Assembly (NCBI RefSeq): GCF_000741785.1
Contig: NZ_JGZP01000007.1
Location: 1-64,000 of the forward strand
Reading direction: 5' to 3'
Origin: Bifidobacterium stellenboschense
GTDB lineage: Bacteria; Actinomycetota; Actinomycetes; Actinomycetales; Bifidobacteriaceae
Length of the DNA: 64,000 bases
The notes under the pieces are model-generated. The model did not search any database. It had not been told where the DNA came from and saw nothing but the letters and a program-made list of their open reading frames with translations. Below are positions 63,551 through 64,000 of the stretch, piece by piece. Position 1 is the stretch's first letter. Every line of letters begins with the position of its first letter. Position numbers and translations under genes: made by a program.

Positions 63551-64000
63551 TTGAGTATTGATGAGATCTTCGCGCGTATCGTCACTGAATCGGTAGACAA
63601 GCGCGAGCAAGGCACGCGTTTCGAGCATGCCGTGGAGTTCTTTCTCGAACACGATCCCTCATGGCTGGAACGTATCACGCAGGTATGGTTGTGGGACGAG
63701 GCGCCCACGAACAGCGGGAAGATGGACACGGGCATTGACCTGGTCGCCGAGGATGAGGACGGTTCGTATTGGGCGATTCAGGCGAAGTGCTACTCGAAGC
63801 CGAAGCTCGCGGCAGGTGATGTGTCCACGTTCTTCATGAACGCGTTGGCCGACGAGAGATACCAGCATTACATGATTGCCGACACGACCTCCGGATATAC
63901 GAGCGTGCTGGAGGAGTTCATGCTGTCACATCCCGGCATGGATATGGTGCGTTTGGATCTGGATACGATGCGCGAATCGAATCTCGATTGGGGCGCGTTC
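63551..64000 (+). CDS. N-terminal part of a nuclease-helicase (type ISP/Mrr-like) protein, cut by the window end
   Basis: The 150 codons present read without stop from a TTG at 63551, with GGGAG eight bases before it. The sequence SIDEIFARIVTESVDKREQG starts it. KMDTGIDLVAEDEDG followed by YWAIQAKCYSKP is a PD-(D/E)xK nuclease core (Asp in GIDLV, Gln-Ala-Lys in QAK). VSTFFMNALADERYQHYMIA and the rest match the N-terminal Mrr-like domain found in front of helicase and methylase modules of single-chain restriction enzymes (type ISP) or similar helicases. I infer a defence or restriction function; the motor and any methylase would lie outside the window. Confidence 0.68.
   Translation, partial: MSIDEIFARIVTESVDKREQGTRFEHAVEFFLEHDPSWLERITQVWLWDEAPTNSGKMDTGIDLVAEDEDGSYWAIQAKCYSKPKLAAGDVSTFFMNALADERYQHYMIADTTSGYTSVLEEFMLSHPGMDMVRLDLDTMRESNLDWGAF

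Noticed and set aside
62998..63554. Repetitive small proteins in the 86-bp array
   Set aside because: The repeated peptides follow the DNA repeat unit exactly and lack start signals, so they are not credible genes.

Overview
The window is a GC-rich actinobacterial chromosome segment that looks like Bifidobacterium. The grounds are gene content and order: a pupylation locus without proteasome core genes, dispersed purine genes including the formate-dependent PurT, a FIVAR-repeat cell-surface protein with a sortase-like C-terminus, a YkoE-type vitamin transporter and the rpsL-rpsG-fusA-tuf operon. I do not assign a species.

Layout. 0-7.5 kb: serB and a DedA membrane protein diverge, followed by a pupylation locus (ARC/Mpa ATPase, Dop, an atypical inositol-phosphatase-fold protein, Pup, PafA). 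Pup already ends in GGE, the ATPase lacks the usual proteasome-docking tail, and no prcBA is present here. 7.5-14.3 kb: HU, a large LPG-synthase/flippase-like membrane protein, purB, ykoE, a small Nif11-like peptide, an unusual mirror-image 21-bp repeat array, a DUF4186 gene and tRNA-Arg. 14.5-18 kb: a three-gene MacB-type ABC operon with ATGA overlaps. 18-30.6 kb: a DXS-family enzyme with a palindromic repeat inserted in frame, a quinone-oxidoreductase-like protein, purEK, a Fur-family regulator, a membrane-anchored hypothetical protein, a metal-binding lipoprotein, an LTA-synthase-like sulfatase-fold protein and an aldehyde dehydrogenase.

30.6-51.5 kb: minus-strand purine genes (purD, purM, purF, then purL, purC, purT) are split by about 10 kb of accessory DNA on the plus strand: a LexA-controlled Y-family polymerase with a YolD-like partner, a frameshifted NhaC antiporter, a lipoprotein, a deoxyinosine glycosylase, a 1429-residue surface protein and the remnant of a DUF234-type ATPase beside a 62-bp palindrome. 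51.7-55.5 kb: an aminotransferase, a glycosyltransferase, a threonine aldolase and tRNA-His.

55.5-58.5 kb is essentially gene-free and is the most unusual part. It holds a roughly 310-nt structured RNA with its own extended -10 promoter and terminator, a regular array of six 48-bp palindromes at about 61-bp period, a second array of hairpins built on CGCTCCACAAC arms, and several short tandem repeats. The str operon (rpsL, rpsG, fusA, tuf) follows, then a tandem 86-bp repeat array and the 5' part of a nuclease-helicase type restriction gene that runs off the window.

A dispersed palindromic repeat family, with arms like GCTCCCGCCGGCGGGAGC and CAGTCAGCCTGTGGCTGACAG, occurs at least a dozen times, mostly between genes. 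No searches or folding programs were run; all family calls come from reading motifs.
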